Below, piece after piece: positions 15,872 to 24,754 of a stretch of DNA of 58,447 bases; position 1 is the first letter of the stretch, and each line of letters begins with the position of its first letter. The stretch is taken from NCBI RefSeq assembly GCF_023715705.1, contig NZ_JAMBOS010000026.1, positions 1 through 58,447 on the forward strand, given 5' to 3'. Both the position numbers and the translations under genes were made by a program. The notes under the pieces were generated by a model that was not told where the DNA came from, searched no databases, and was given only the letters and a program-made list of their open reading frames with translations. The DNA is from Halalkalibacter oceani. Its GTDB lineage: Bacteria; Bacillota; Bacilli; Bacillales; Bacillaceae_D.

Positions 15872-16618
15872 ATGGTGGCAACTGGGATTAAAATTGAAGG
15901 GCTGACAGGGGGATATCACCAACGAAAGCCCGTGCTTCATGATGTGACGTTTGAAGTGAACCATCAGGAAATCGTTGGACTAATCGGCTTAAATGGGGCC
16001 GGGAAAAGTACAACGATTAAGCATATTCTCGGACTGCTTCAGCCGCAAAAGGGTGAAGTGAAGGTGGAGGACATCCGGTTCGAGGATAATGTTAATCAGT
16101 ATCGTCGTTCCTACGCTTATATACCGGAAACTCCAATATTATACGATGAGCTGACATTGTGGGAGCATCTTGAACTGACCGCGCTCGCTTACGGGCTGGA
16201 AGAGTCCTTGTTCGTCGAGCGGGCCGGGCACCTGCTGGCTGAATTTAAAATGGAAAAAATGAAGCAGTGGTACCCGAGTCATTTTTCAAAGGGGATGCGG
16301 CAAAAGGTGATGATTATGAGCGCTTTTTTAATCGAGCCACCTGTCTATATCGTTGATGAGCCGATTGTCGGCCTGGACCCGCTTGGTATTCAGTCATTTC
16401 TCAGCCTGCTTGAGGAGATGAAGAAGCGTGGCGCCGCTGTGCTGATGTCGACTCATATTCTTTCGACAGCCGAGCGCTATTGTGATCGCTTCATTATTTT
16501 GCACCATGGCCGGGTCGTGATGTCAGGTACCTTGGCGGAGATGAGAGCGCAGCTTGGGCAGCCGCGGGCGACACTTGATGATATTTATATTGAAATGACG
16601 AAGGAAGAAGCGCTATGA
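15872..16618 (+). CDS. ecsA: ABC transporter ATP-binding protein EcsA
   Basis: I chose ATG 15872 (MVATGIKIEGLTGGY), 7 bases after AAGGAG. The 248-residue ATPase has Walker A GLNGAGKST, a Q-loop region YIPETPILYDELT, signature HFSKGMRQKV (divergent from LSGGQ but typical of EcsA), Walker B YIVDEPIVGLDPLG and the H-loop STHILSTAERYC. With EcsB it forms an exporter required for normal secretion, competence and sporulation in B. subtilis. In streptococcal and enterococcal relatives it has been linked to peptide handling with the Eep protease. It overlaps ecsB by four bases. Confidence 0.92.
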   Translation: MVATGIKIEGLTGGYHQRKPVLHDVTFEVNHQEIVGLIGLNGAGKSTTIKHILGLLQPQKGEVKVEDIRFEDNVNQYRRSYAYIPETPILYDELTLWEHLELTALAYGLEESLFVERAGHLLAEFKMEKMKQWYPSHFSKGMRQKVMIMSAFLIEPPVYIVDEPIVGLDPLGIQSFLSLLEEMKKRGAAVLMSTHILSTAERYCDRFIILHHGRVVMSGTLAEMRAQLGQPRATLDDIYIEMTKEEAL

Positions 16619-17823
16619 AGGATGGAATGACGATTTGGCGCGAGCGACTGGGAGCCTATTGGAACGAAGCGATTCGTTATTTGCGGCTGATCGGAAACAG
16701 CGGATTTCTTTTTACCGTTTACGTCTTAATTATTATCGGCAGCTATTATTACAGTGTCTTCATTGACTGGCTTCCGGCTTCTTTCCCGGTTATTTGGGTC
16801 TTTGTCGCCGTCTTTGCCCACTTCTTAACGAGGGGACAGATCCGCACCTTTGTCAAGCCGGCCGATGTTGTCTTTCTTCTCCCTTATGAATCGGAGCTGG
16901 GCAGCTATTTTAAAGCATCAAAGTGGTACTCATTCGCTTTGCAAAGCGGAGTGATTCTGCTTGTGCTGATCGTTTTTGCTCCGCTTTATCAGGCGAGGCT
17001 GGAAGGCGCTGGAAGTTTATTTTTGATTTTTGTCTGGTTGCTTGCCGCCAAAGGCTGGAATGTCCTGGCAAGCTGGGAGGAGCAGCGCTTCCAAAGCGAA
17101 TCAGACAGAAGAAACCACTTTTTGCTGCGGGGTCTCATTAATCTCGTCTTTACATATTTGCTGTTTGCCGGAGCGAATTGGCTGTTTCTTCTCGCCATCC
17201 TAGTCCTGATGCTCGTGCTTTATGTTTTTTATTATCGCAGGCTGGCCGGGCGGCTGTCGTTAAAATGGCCACATTTAATTGAAGTCGAGGACAGAATGCT
17301 GCTTTTCTTTTACCGGATCGCCAATGCGTTTACCGATGTGCCGCAGCTACGGAACAAAGTAAAGGAAAGGCGGGCTTTCAATTGGCTGATTGGCATATTA
17401 ATGGATAGTAAAGCGTCCGTCTACCATTATTTATTCGTCCGTTCTTTTTTGCGGGCAAATGATTATGCCGGCATCTATTTGCGTCTTTTGCTGATTTGTG
17501 CCGGGGTGCTCATCGTCCTGCCGACAGGCTGGATCGAGATTCTCGTTCTTGTCCTGTTTATGCACTTGATTACGAAGCAGCTTTCAACCATTTGGTATCA
17601 TTATGATACAACGATGTGGACCGAGTTGTATCCGGTTGAGAGCGGGCAGAAAGCACAAGCGATTTCCCAGCTCGCTTTCCGCCTGCTAGCGTGTATGACG
17701 GCATGTCTGACCGGACTGCTGCTGATCATTTCCACCGTGCCGATCGCATTGGCCGCCTTGGGCGCCGGCGGGCTTTACACGTATCTTGGCAGCCGGACGT
17801 TTATTCATCAGCGCAAAAAATAA
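16615..17823 (+). CDS. ecsB: ABC transporter membrane protein EcsB
   Basis: The 402-residue protein has multiple membrane segments. Paired hydrophobic helices fall at about 28-70, 100-140, 165-205, 285-325 and 355-390. A cytoplasmic region contains RNKVKERRAFNWL and SVYHYLFVRSF. It starts inside the stop codon of ecsA (ATGA), so the two are translationally coupled. It forms the membrane part of the Ecs exporter. The sequence is GC-richer and Leu-rich, as expected for a polytopic protein. Confidence 0.9.
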   Translation: MKDGMTIWRERLGAYWNEAIRYLRLIGNSGFLFTVYVLIIIGSYYYSVFIDWLPASFPVIWVFVAVFAHFLTRGQIRTFVKPADVVFLLPYESELGSYFKASKWYSFALQSGVILLVLIVFAPLYQARLEGAGSLFLIFVWLLAAKGWNVLASWEEQRFQSESDRRNHFLLRGLINLVFTYLLFAGANWLFLLAILVLMLVLYVFYYRRLAGRLSLKWPHLIEVEDRMLLFFYRIANAFTDVPQLRNKVKERRAFNWLIGILMDSKASVYHYLFVRSFLRANDYAGIYLRLLLICAGVLIVLPTGWIEILVLVLFMHLITKQLSTIWYHYDTTMWTELYPVESGQKAQAISQLAFRLLACMTACLTGLLLIISTVPIALAALGAGGLYTYLGSRTFIHQRKK

Positions 17824-17863
17824 ATGCCGCTGGGGAAAGTGAGAATGGAAGGAGCTGACTGTG

Positions 17864-18613
17864 ATGTATGAAGATCAAGCACGTGAAGAATACGACCGCT
17901 GGAAGCGCAAGCTGCTAAAGCGACCATCGATTGCCGGTCGCTATACGAAGAGCTTGCAGGCGAAGATGAATCATCTCATTCCGGAAAAGGTCCATACGGT
18001 TGTGACGACCAGTATTAAAAATATGGTTCATGCGACATTGATCGGGTCCGAGTATACGGCTGCGAAGCAACCGGAAGAAGGACTGACGTTAAAAGAGCGA
18101 GAAGAACTGTTGGCAGAGTTGACGAAGAAATACCGAAATACAGCTGCGCTTGAGGGAGCAGGTACCGGAGCAGGAGGATTGCTTCTTGGGGCAGTTGATT
18201 TTCCATTGCTGTTAAGCATTAAAATGAAGTTTTTGTTCGATGCCGCTTCCGCCTATGGGTACGACGTGAAGGACTACCGTGAGCGCTTATTTGTTCTCCT
18301 GCTGTTTCAGTTGGCCTTCGCCCGTGAGGAGAAGCGGCCGGACCTTCTAAAACGCCTGGAAGATTGGGAAGAGGAGCGTCTTTCGCTTCCAAGGAGGAAG
18401 GATTATCTCGAGGCTGTTGATTGGAAGGAATTTCAGCTCGATTACCGTGACTTTATTGACCTTGTTAAGATGCTGCAGCTGATTCCTGGCTTTGGCGCAG
18501 TCGTTGGCGCAGCGGCCAACTATCACTTTCTTGATCTTCTTAGTGAAACGGCGAAAAACGGCTACAGAAGCCGCTGGTTTAACGGTGGAGAAGGAGATGG
18601 CAGAGAGGTGTAG
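17864..18613 (+). CDS. ecsC: EcsC-family protein
   Basis: A GTG lies just before ATG 17864, and GGAAGGAGCTGAC lies upstream; either could serve as start. The product has about 249 residues. It contains the EcsC-family Gly-rich amphipathic block LEGAGTGAGGLLLGAVDFPLL (split here as LEGAGTGAGG then LLLGAVDFPLL) and IPGFGAVVGAAANYHFLDLL. The basic N-terminus begins with EYDRWKRKLLKRPS. The role is unknown, but the third position in the ecs operon is conserved in Bacillus. A terminator follows at 18639. Confidence 0.9.
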   Translation: MYEDQAREEYDRWKRKLLKRPSIAGRYTKSLQAKMNHLIPEKVHTVVTTSIKNMVHATLIGSEYTAAKQPEEGLTLKEREELLAELTKKYRNTAALEGAGTGAGGLLLGAVDFPLLLSIKMKFLFDAASAYGYDVKDYRERLFVLLLFQLAFAREEKRPDLLKRLEDWEEERLSLPRRKDYLEAVDWKEFQLDYRDFIDLVKMLQLIPGFGAVVGAAANYHFLDLLSETAKNGYRSRWFNGGEGDGREV

Positions 18614-18638
18614 TAGTTTGTTGAATAGTCAAAAGAGT

Positions 18639-18682
18639 AAGGGGCTGGGCAAAGGATTAACAACCTTTTGCCCAGCCCCTTG
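18639..18682. terminator. Terminator after ecsABC
   Basis: AAGGGGCTGGGCAAAGG pairs with CCTTTTGCCCAGCCCCTT around ATTAACAA. It is a further AACAACC-apex family member, 25 bases after ecsC. Confidence 0.85.
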
Positions 18683-18733
18683 CTGTCTAATTGTCCCGCT
18701 AAGGTCAAGCCTCACCTTGCGGGACAACTTTTG

Positions 18734-19450
18734 TTAAAAATACCCGGGAACGAAGCGGGCAAGATAAGCGGAAATGACGCTGAACTGCCCGGTAAATAAC
18801 AGAATACCGAGCGCCACCATAATCCCTCCACTCGCTTTTTGAATCGTCGGCAACCACTTATTAAGCCGGCGTATCTTATTAAGAGAGCGTGACCAGAGCA
18901 AAGCGACGGCGAGAAACGGAACGCCGAGTCCCATCGAATATAAGAAGAGCATTGAGACCCCCGTCCACATTGTTTCGGCGTTTCCAGCAAGAAGAAGAAT
19001 CGACGTCAGAACGAGTCCGATACAGGGCGACCAGCCCGTCCCGAAAAGAAAGCCGAGCAGAACGGAATTGGCAAAGCTCGTTGTTCTTTTTGGTTTCGCC
19101 TTAATGCGTTTTTCACTCATCAGCATCCGAATGGAAATAACCCCCATCATTTGCAGACCGAAAACAGTGATAATAATTCCGCCGATCTGCTCCAGCAGCT
19201 GACGGTTGCTCCAAAATGCCTGACCGATAAATGTCGAGGAAAGTCCGAGCAGTAAGAAAATCGACGTAAAACCGATAATAAAACCGATGCTGCGCGAAAT
19301 AATCAGCTTCCGGCTTGCGGCAACCTGATTATCGGCAATCGTCGTTCCGGTCAGCTGGGCCAGATAGGCGGGCACTAACGGGAAAATACAAGGTGATAAA
19401 AACGAAACAATACCGGCGAAGAAGGAAAGCCATATCGTTACTTCAGCCAA
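18734..19450 (-). CDS. CcdA/DsbD-type cytochrome c biogenesis membrane protein
   Basis: The frame has no well-placed ATG. TTG 19450 (then AEVTIWLSFFAG) lies 7 bases after GGAGG and is the likely start, giving 238 residues. Six membrane helices are visible. Two conserved Cys lie in SFLSPCIFPLVPAYL (first helix) and GTGWSPCIG (fourth helix), the redox pair that passes electrons across the membrane in CcdA/DsbD proteins. It would take reducing power from cytoplasmic thioredoxin to extracytoplasmic thiol-disulfide proteins. It is a paralogue-type sequence rather than a close match to B. subtilis CcdA, so I give no symbol. Confidence 0.85.
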   Translation of the reverse strand: MAEVTIWLSFFAGIVSFLSPCIFPLVPAYLAQLTGTTIADNQVAASRKLIISRSIGFIIGFTSIFLLLGLSSTFIGQAFWSNRQLLEQIGGIIITVFGLQMMGVISIRMLMSEKRIKAKPKRTTSFANSVLLGFLFGTGWSPCIGLVLTSILLLAGNAETMWTGVSMLFLYSMGLGVPFLAVALLWSRSLNKIRRLNKWLPTIQKASGGIMVALGILLFTGQFSVISAYLARFVPGYF

Positions 19451-19718
19451 GATGACACCTCCAAACAAATCTGAAATCGGACAATACTACAATCTATTCA
19501 AGCAAACTGAATATGTATGAATCCAATTTTTAAAGCTGTTTCTATTATAACGAAAATCATGCAGCGGCAAAAGCAGGGAAGGTCAACGTTCACGGAAAGG
19601 ACATAAGGCTGAGAGAAAGATCGGTCTGGAGGCGGAGAGAAAAACCGGCTCAAGAGCGGCGTAAATGATCGTGCTTTCTCCTAAACTGAAGATAGTTCAA
19701 TTAAAGGAGGGAAACATA

Positions 19719-20117
19719 ATGAAGCATCCAGGCAAAATGTTTGGTGGAATTCTGCTTATGCTAATCGGGGCCAGTATTTTGTTTAGTATGATCGGGGTTC
19801 ATATTGGCGGGATTATCGGCCTTGCGATTGGCGCATGGCTCCTTTACTGGGGATATTCAAAGTGGCAGGAGCAGGGGAAATGGTCTTTTTCAAGCGTTCT
19901 TCTGCTGATTGTCGGCGCACTGATCGCCCTTGGAGGAATCGGTGGTGTAGTGTCACTCGCGATTGGAGTGATTCTCGTGTATTTCGGCTACCGACTTCTG
20001 AAGCCGAAGGATCAAGCTGAAGAAACGATAGAGGAAGAGGAAGATCTGGCTCCGGTGAAAACGACCTATGATGTGATTGACAAGGAATTTGAAAAATTAT
20101 TAAACGAGCATAAATAA
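19719..20117 (+). CDS. liaI: Cell-envelope stress membrane protein LiaI
   Basis: I chose ATG 19719 (MKHPGKMFGGILLM), 8 bases after AAAGGAGGG. The 132-residue protein has paired membrane segments (about 8-45 and 58-90) rich in Gly, then an acidic tail (ETIEEEEDLAP). In B. subtilis, LiaI anchors the PspA-like LiaH at the membrane under bacitracin-type stress. Position directly ahead of liaH supports the name; sequence alone would only say small Gly-rich membrane protein. The 268-base spacer before it must carry the LiaR-controlled promoter, but I could not identify the LiaR site with confidence. Confidence 0.85.
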   Translation: MKHPGKMFGGILLMLIGASILFSMIGVHIGGIIGLAIGAWLLYWGYSKWQEQGKWSFSSVLLLIVGALIALGGIGGVVSLAIGVILVYFGYRLLKPKDQAEETIEEEEDLAPVKTTYDVIDKEFEKLLNEHK

Positions 20118-20139
20118 ACAAATTTGGAGGGTGATCAAT

Positions 20140-20784
20140 ATGGTAATGGAAAGATTGAACCGGTTTTGTAAAGCATATTTGCACGAAGGATTGGAAAAGC
20201 TGGAAGACCCGGTCGTGATGGTGAAGCAATACATGCGTGATATGAAGGCTGATATTGGGAAGCAGCAGGCGACAATTGACAAGCATCTTCGTCTTGATGA
20301 AACGTTAAAAAGAAACTGGCAGACCGCTAAAGAGCTGGTCGAACGCCGCGAGCAGCAGGCGCGCCTGGCTGTGGAAAAGGAGAACGATGAACTGGCGAAA
20401 ATGGCGCTTAGAAGCAAGAAGGAAGCCTGGGAGCAAATGAGTCGCTTCGCGACATTGCGCGAAAAGAATGAGCAGCAAATTGAGGCGCAGAAACAAACGC
20501 TTGCCGAGCTTGAGCAGAAGTACAACCAGCTGCGCGACCGCAAGCTTGAGCTTGTGCTGCGTGTCCAGGCCGTAAAAGCGAGTGAGCAGATAAAAAATAC
20601 GAAGCGGAAGTACCGCCAGCAGGAAAGCATCATTGAAAATGAATTTGAGCGAATGGAAGATAAAGTGACTGATCTCGAATGGAAAAGCGGTGGCAGATCG
20701 GCTGTCGTGAGTGACCTTCCTGATGTGGATGAGGAAGAGCTTCAAACTGAACTGGAGCAGCTGAAGCAGCAGGCAAATCAATGA
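20140..20784 (+). CDS. liaH: PspA/IM30-family envelope stress protein LiaH
   Basis: I chose ATG 20140 (MVMERLNRFCKAYL), 9 bases after GGAGG. The 214-residue protein is almost entirely helical and charged, with long coiled-coil segments (for example LAELEQKYNQLRDRKLEL). The N-terminal block HEGLEKLEDPVVMVKQYMRDM is typical of PspA, IM30 and LiaH. LiaH forms large rings that stabilise the membrane when cell-wall synthesis is disturbed. It lies 22 bases after liaI. Confidence 0.92.
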   Translation: MVMERLNRFCKAYLHEGLEKLEDPVVMVKQYMRDMKADIGKQQATIDKHLRLDETLKRNWQTAKELVERREQQARLAVEKENDELAKMALRSKKEAWEQMSRFATLREKNEQQIEAQKQTLAELEQKYNQLRDRKLELVLRVQAVKASEQIKNTKRKYRQQESIIENEFERMEDKVTDLEWKSGGRSAVVSDLPDVDEEELQTELEQLKQQANQ

Positions 20785-20800
20785 ACAGAGCATTGGGCGC

Positions 20801-20829
20801 TTGTTCATCGCTCTGCCTCACGTTAAGAT
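20801..20829 (+). promoter_or_regulatory. Possible internal promoter before liaG
   Basis: TTGTTC (20801-20806) and TAAGAT (20824-20829) are separated by 17 bases in the 138-base gap between liaH and liaG. In B. subtilis, liaGFSR has a weak constitutive promoter in the same place, so the regulators are made without stress. Sequence-only prediction. Confidence 0.45.
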
Positions 20830-20861
20830 AAAGAGTGACAAAAAGAACAATCGGGCGCGGG

Positions 20862-20887
20862 AGGCGAAGCAGAGTACCGCTTCGCCT
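20862..20887 (+). terminator. Hairpin in the liaH-liaG gap
   Basis: AGGCGAAGC (20862-20870) pairs with GCTTCGCCT (20879-20887). It lacks a strong T-run, so it may act as a partial terminator or processing barrier that sets liaIH expression above liaGFSR. Confidence 0.5.
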
Positions 20888-20922
20888 TCGTTCGTCCCCG
20901 GTCAAGCTGAAGGGAGAGATCA

Positions 20923-21783
20923 ATGAAAAAACTAGCTGGGTTTGCACTGATCATTACGGGTATCGTCATTTTAATCGCTTCGCTGCCGGCTGTAATTCCT
21001 TCAACCTCAAAAGCAGTGGGAGATCAAGGTCAATTTGATTTGAAGCAGGTTGACGATTTAACCTTCACAAGCACCGCCGTTGATTGGGAAATCGAAACGT
21101 ATTCAGGAACGGAGCTGCTTGTCCGGCTCGAGAATCAGAATAAACGAGTACAGCTTCAATCGGTCGAACAACGGTCGAGGCTTGAGGTCAAAATAGAAGA
21201 GGAGCGTTTTCATTTTCTGTCCTTTTCATTCACAAGAGAACCGACGAAAGCGATTGTTCAAATTCCGGAATCCTATCAGGATAGGGTGAACATCAAAACA
21301 GTATCAGGCGATCTGAACATGAGCGGGGAACAGGATCTGACGGGTCTAGACATTCGTACCGTGTCAGGGGATGTTGAGGCAGGTCCGGTTACAGCGCCGG
21401 ACGTCAAGGTGGCGACAACTTCCGGAGATATCGAGATTCATGGACTGGACGGAGCTGCCATAACCTTGAACAGCACCTCCGGAGATATCGAAGTAAGCGG
21501 CTTGCATGGCGCGATAAACGCCAAAACCGTCTCGGGAGATATTATGGTCGACTATGTCGCTGGAAATCAGGCCGCTGACCTTAAGACGACCTCCGGTGAT
21601 GTTGAAGTATGGTTGCCGGACGGCAATGCTGAGATCGAAGCGAAGACGACTTCGGGCGATATTCAGGTCAATGCCGAACTGCTTGATTCTTCGCTTCAAT
21701 CAAAAGCGATTTCTGGTAAAATAGGCAAGGGAGAGCATCCGTTTTTCATTTCAACTACATCAGGTGATATCGATCTTCATTAA
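20923..21783 (+). CDS. liaG: LiaG, DUF4097 repeat protein
   Basis: The 286-residue protein has an N-terminal membrane anchor (about 3-25). The outer domain is built of repeated short turns: VSGD, TTSGDIEIHG, STSGDIEVSG, TVSGDIMVDY, TTSGDVEVW, TTSGDIQV and TTSGDIDLH, spaced about 18-22 residues apart. This is the right-handed beta-helix-like pattern of DUF4097 adhesin-type proteins. It lies between liaH and liaF, as in B. subtilis, where its role is not settled. The last repeat is at the extreme C-terminus. Confidence 0.88.
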   Translation: MKKLAGFALIITGIVILIASLPAVIPSTSKAVGDQGQFDLKQVDDLTFTSTAVDWEIETYSGTELLVRLENQNKRVQLQSVEQRSRLEVKIEEERFHFLSFSFTREPTKAIVQIPESYQDRVNIKTVSGDLNMSGEQDLTGLDIRTVSGDVEAGPVTAPDVKVATTSGDIEIHGLDGAAITLNSTSGDIEVSGLHGAINAKTVSGDIMVDYVAGNQAADLKTTSGDVEVWLPDGNAEIEAKTTSGDIQVNAELLDSSLQSKAISGKIGKGEHPFFISTTSGDIDLH

Positions 21784-21809
21784 ACGGAAACAGGGAAAGG
21801 AGCGGAAGC

Positions 21810-22631
21810 ATGAAAAAACAAACCTTATTCGGGTTGATCATCGTCATCATCGGTTTAAATCTTTTATTTCATGCGCTGCGCATTTCAACGGGCTCTTTTG
21901 TCGCACCGCTCATTTTCTTCTGCCTTGGGATGTTCTTTTACCAGAGAAAGCACAAACTTTTAAGCATGATTTTTTTCATCATCAGCGCCAGCATCCTCTT
22001 TGATCTCGTGCTTGGGATGAACTTTATGGGGATGCTCGTTGCCGCCGTGATTCTTTATTACGGGGTCAAGCTTGTGAAATCACCGCGCAGCACAAAGAAA
22101 GAAAAAAGAGAAAAGAAGCAGCGCCGGAAGCGGGAGCCGGAGCCGAAACAGGAGGAGCCGGCTGCCGTTCATGAAAGTGGAGAATCGACTGCCTGGCAGG
22201 AAGAAAAACAAAGCACGGCCTCGTTTGCCTTTCAGGAGAAAGCCGGCAAAGAATACTTCACCGCGACCATACGCCGGAGCTGGATCGGTGACATTCATTA
22301 TAGAGGGGAAGCATTTGAATTAAGTGATTTGACAATCTGGAACGGAATTGGCGATGTGCGGATTGATTTGTCGCGGGCGATTATTCCGGAGGGAGAAACA
22401 GTGATCATCGTTCAGGGAGGCATCTGCCAGGTTGATTTTTATGTGCCGAATGACCTTGCAACGAGTATCCAGGCTTCGTCCCTCTTCGGTTCTGTATCTT
22501 TATTTCATGAAAAGCACGAGGGGGTTAATTCTCAACTGGCCATTGCCACCAAAGGGTATAAAAGCGCTCCCCGGCGGGTGAAGCTTGTGCTGTCCACCGT
22601 GATTGGAGAAGTGAAGGTGAGGGATATATGA
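21810..22631 (+). CDS. liaF: LiaF, membrane inhibitor of the LiaRS system
   Basis: The 273-residue protein has three to four hydrophobic segments in the first 90 residues. A Lys/Glu-rich linker follows (KKEKREKKQRRKREPEPK), then a C-terminal domain of about 115 residues. That domain contains RRSWIGDIHYRGEAF, GDVRIDLSRAIIPEGET and SSLFGSVSLF, typical of the LiaF/DUF2154 domain. LiaF keeps the kinase LiaS inactive without envelope stress. It overlaps liaS by four bases. Confidence 0.92.
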   Translation: MKKQTLFGLIIVIIGLNLLFHALRISTGSFVAPLIFFCLGMFFYQRKHKLLSMIFFIISASILFDLVLGMNFMGMLVAAVILYYGVKLVKSPRSTKKEKREKKQRRKREPEPKQEEPAAVHESGESTAWQEEKQSTASFAFQEKAGKEYFTATIRRSWIGDIHYRGEAFELSDLTIWNGIGDVRIDLSRAIIPEGETVIIVQGGICQVDFYVPNDLATSIQASSLFGSVSLFHEKHEGVNSQLAIATKGYKSAPRRVKLVLSTVIGEVKVRDI

Positions 22632-23704
22632 GGAAACGACTTGCCTTATTGCAATGGCAGTTTATTCGTCATAGTGTGATTGTGACCTTGCTGATCTCCT
22701 TCTTTTTTCTTTTTTTTATTACATATGAAGATCAACGCGGTCTGCTGCTCGTGTTTGACCGCCAGCTGGCCGGCTTTCCGATCATCGTCTGGATGCTTCT
22801 GTTGATCATCACGACCGGAATGATCAGCGGTTATTTGCAGGCTGCCCCGCTGCGGCGCCGGATTGACCAGCTCGTGCATGGTGCGACGCGTTATGAGCGC
22901 GGCACCTTCTCTCATCGGGTCGAGGTTGAGGGAGAGGACGAGATTGCTGAACTGGCGGCGAGAATGAACGGGATGGCCGCTCATATTGAAGAGCAGGTTG
23001 CGTCTTTACAGCGTCTTTCCTCCGAGCGCGTGCAGCTGCAGGAATCGGTGAAAAAAGCCGCCGTCACCGAGGAACGTCAGCGTCTGGCCCGTGACTTGCA
23101 TGACGCCGTGAGCCAGCAGCTGTTTGCGATTTCGATGATGACGGCCGCGATTAAAGAGAGCCTGAATGCCGATGAGGCGGCCGCCCGGCAAATCGCCCTG
23201 GTTGAAAAAATGGCGAACACGGCCCAGGCTGAAATGCGCGCGCTGCTGCTTCATCTGCGACCGGCCCATCTTGAAGGGAAAAGCTTGCATGAAGGCGTGG
23301 AAGCGCTGCTGGCCGAGCTTGAGCAAAAATATAAAATCAAGGTGCGGATGGTGATGGATGAGGATGTCCAGATGCCGAAGGGGATCGAGGACCAGCTGTT
23401 CCGGATGGTTCAGGAAGCGATATCCAACGTGCTGCGCCATGCGAAGGCAAGTCAGCTTGAGATGCAAATCAGGCGGTCGGCGCGCGAACTGAAGGTGAAA
23501 TTAATTGATGACGGAGTCGGCTTTGATCCGAAAAAGGTTCAGCAAGGCTCATACGGTTTGCATACGATGAGGGAAAGAATGAATGAAATTGGCGGTACGC
23601 TTCATATTGTCTCGGTACCAGGAAAAGGCACACAGGTGGAGGCCAACATTCCGGTGACATGGAAGGAGGGGGCGGACAATGATTCGGGTTCTGTTAGTGG
23701 ATGA
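22628..23704 (+). CDS. liaS: Envelope-stress sensor histidine kinase LiaS
   Basis: The 358-residue kinase has two membrane helices (about 15-33 and 48-68) with a very short external loop, typical of intramembrane-sensing kinases. A HAMP region follows. The HisKA_3 domain contains RLARDLHDAVSQQLFAISMM (phosphoacceptor His), and the HATPase has FRMVQEAISNVLRHA and DDGVGFDP. It phosphorylates LiaR when cell-wall antibiotics or membrane damage relieve LiaF. It overlaps liaR by 26 bases. Confidence 0.93.
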   Translation: MRKRLALLQWQFIRHSVIVTLLISFFFLFFITYEDQRGLLLVFDRQLAGFPIIVWMLLLIITTGMISGYLQAAPLRRRIDQLVHGATRYERGTFSHRVEVEGEDEIAELAARMNGMAAHIEEQVASLQRLSSERVQLQESVKKAAVTEERQRLARDLHDAVSQQLFAISMMTAAIKESLNADEAAARQIALVEKMANTAQAEMRALLLHLRPAHLEGKSLHEGVEALLAELEQKYKIKVRMVMDEDVQMPKGIEDQLFRMVQEAISNVLRHAKASQLEMQIRRSARELKVKLIDDGVGFDPKKVQQGSYGLHTMRERMNEIGGTLHIVSVPGKGTQVEANIPVTWKEGADNDSGSVSG

Positions 23705-24311
23705 TCATGAAATGGTAAGAATGGGGCTGTCAGCTTACTTGTCGACTCAGTCTGACATTGAGATCGTCGGTCAGGCAAGCAATGGGCAGGAAGGGATCGA
23801 CTTGGCGGTCGAACAGAAGCCTGACGTGATTTTAATGGATCTAGTGATGGAAGGCATGGACGGAATCGCGGCGACGGCGGCGATTACAAAAAAGCTGGCG
23901 GATGTAAAGGTGATCGTACTGACCAGCTTCATTGATGATGAGAAGGTCTATCCCGTGATTGAGGCAGGGGCGTTCAGCTATTTGCTGAAAACGTCATCGG
24001 CCGCCGAGATTACGAGCGCGATTCGCAGCGCGGCAAAAGGCGAAGCGGTCGTTGAGGCGAAGGTGACGAATAAGATGATGCAGCGGATGAGAGGCGCAAA
24101 GGAAAAGCAGCCGCATGATTCGCTGACACCGCGTGAGCTTGAAGTTTTGCAATTAATTGGCGAAGGCAAAAGCAATCAGGAGATCGCCGATGAGCTTTAC
24201 ATCGGGATTAAAACGGTAAAGACCCATGTCAGTCATATTTTGCAGAAGCTGGGGCTTGATGACCGGACGCAAATTGCGGTTTATGCCCACCGCTGCGGAC
24301 TTGTTAAGTAA
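23679..24311 (+). CDS. liaR: Envelope-stress response regulator LiaR
   Basis: The 210-residue NarL/FixJ-type regulator has a receiver domain with VDDHEMVRMGL and the phosphoacceptor Asp in DVILMDLVMEGMDG. It also has a conserved Thr/Ser and Lys in VLTSF and YLLKTSS. The LuxR-type helix-turn-helix has LTPRELEVLQLIGEGKSNQEI and KTVKTHVSHILQKLGL (written here in parts). Its main target in B. subtilis is the liaIH promoter. It starts inside the 3' end of liaS, an overlap that implies coupled translation. Confidence 0.94.
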   Translation: MIRVLLVDDHEMVRMGLSAYLSTQSDIEIVGQASNGQEGIDLAVEQKPDVILMDLVMEGMDGIAATAAITKKLADVKVIVLTSFIDDEKVYPVIEAGAFSYLLKTSSAAEITSAIRSAAKGEAVVEAKVTNKMMQRMRGAKEKQPHDSLTPRELEVLQLIGEGKSNQEIADELYIGIKTVKTHVSHILQKLGLDDRTQIAVYAHRCGLVK

Positions 24312-24421
24312 CGGCGAGAAGGGATCGGAATGAGGCGGTCGCTTTGTTTTTCCCATTTGGTCTTCAGCCGTCGCATAAACCGGCTCTCAACGGGGCGCTG
24401 AAAAACTTCCTTTATCGTAAT

Positions 24422-24452
24422 GCTGAAAAAGGACGATTTTGACTTTTTCAGC
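24422..24452. terminator. Terminator hairpin after liaR
   Basis: GCTGAAAAAG (24422-24431) pairs with CTTTTTCAGC (24443-24452) and is followed by AGCTTTCTCACAACGGG. The stem is shared with the hairpin at 15470, and the following CTCACAACGGGC matches the upper-stem 3' arm of the structured repeat at 4276. The place may therefore be a mosaic of two repeat types. Confidence 0.65.
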
Positions 24453-24487
24453 AGCTTTCTCACAACGGGCTTAATAAAGCTAGCTTA

Positions 24488-24534
24488 AAGGCTGGGCAAA
24501 AGGGGGAAAAAACAACCTTTTGATCCGGCCTTTT
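24488..24534. terminator. AACAACC-apex hairpin before pbpF
   Basis: AAAGGCTGGGCAAAAGG pairs with CCTTTTGATCCGGCCTTTT, with mismatches, around a GGGAAAAAACAA loop. The remaining spacer to pbpF (24535-24754) has no gene that I can see; the pbpF ribosome site is AAAGGAGGTGG at about 24738. Confidence 0.65.
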
Positions 24535-24754
24535 AGCATGTGACAGGAATGACAGCAGCTGCGTCCGGAAAGGAAAGCCATTTCTGCGCTGCCAGAAAAG
24601 ACAGTCAGCGGCAGGAGGAGAGATGAACGAGGCGATTTTATTTTTACTGCTGTAATATGCTACTCTTATAGCATAAATCGACATTTCCAGACAGGCGTGA
24701 AACAAACATGGTGTTTAATTCGTATAAAAGAGGTAACAAAGGAGGTGGTTACGA

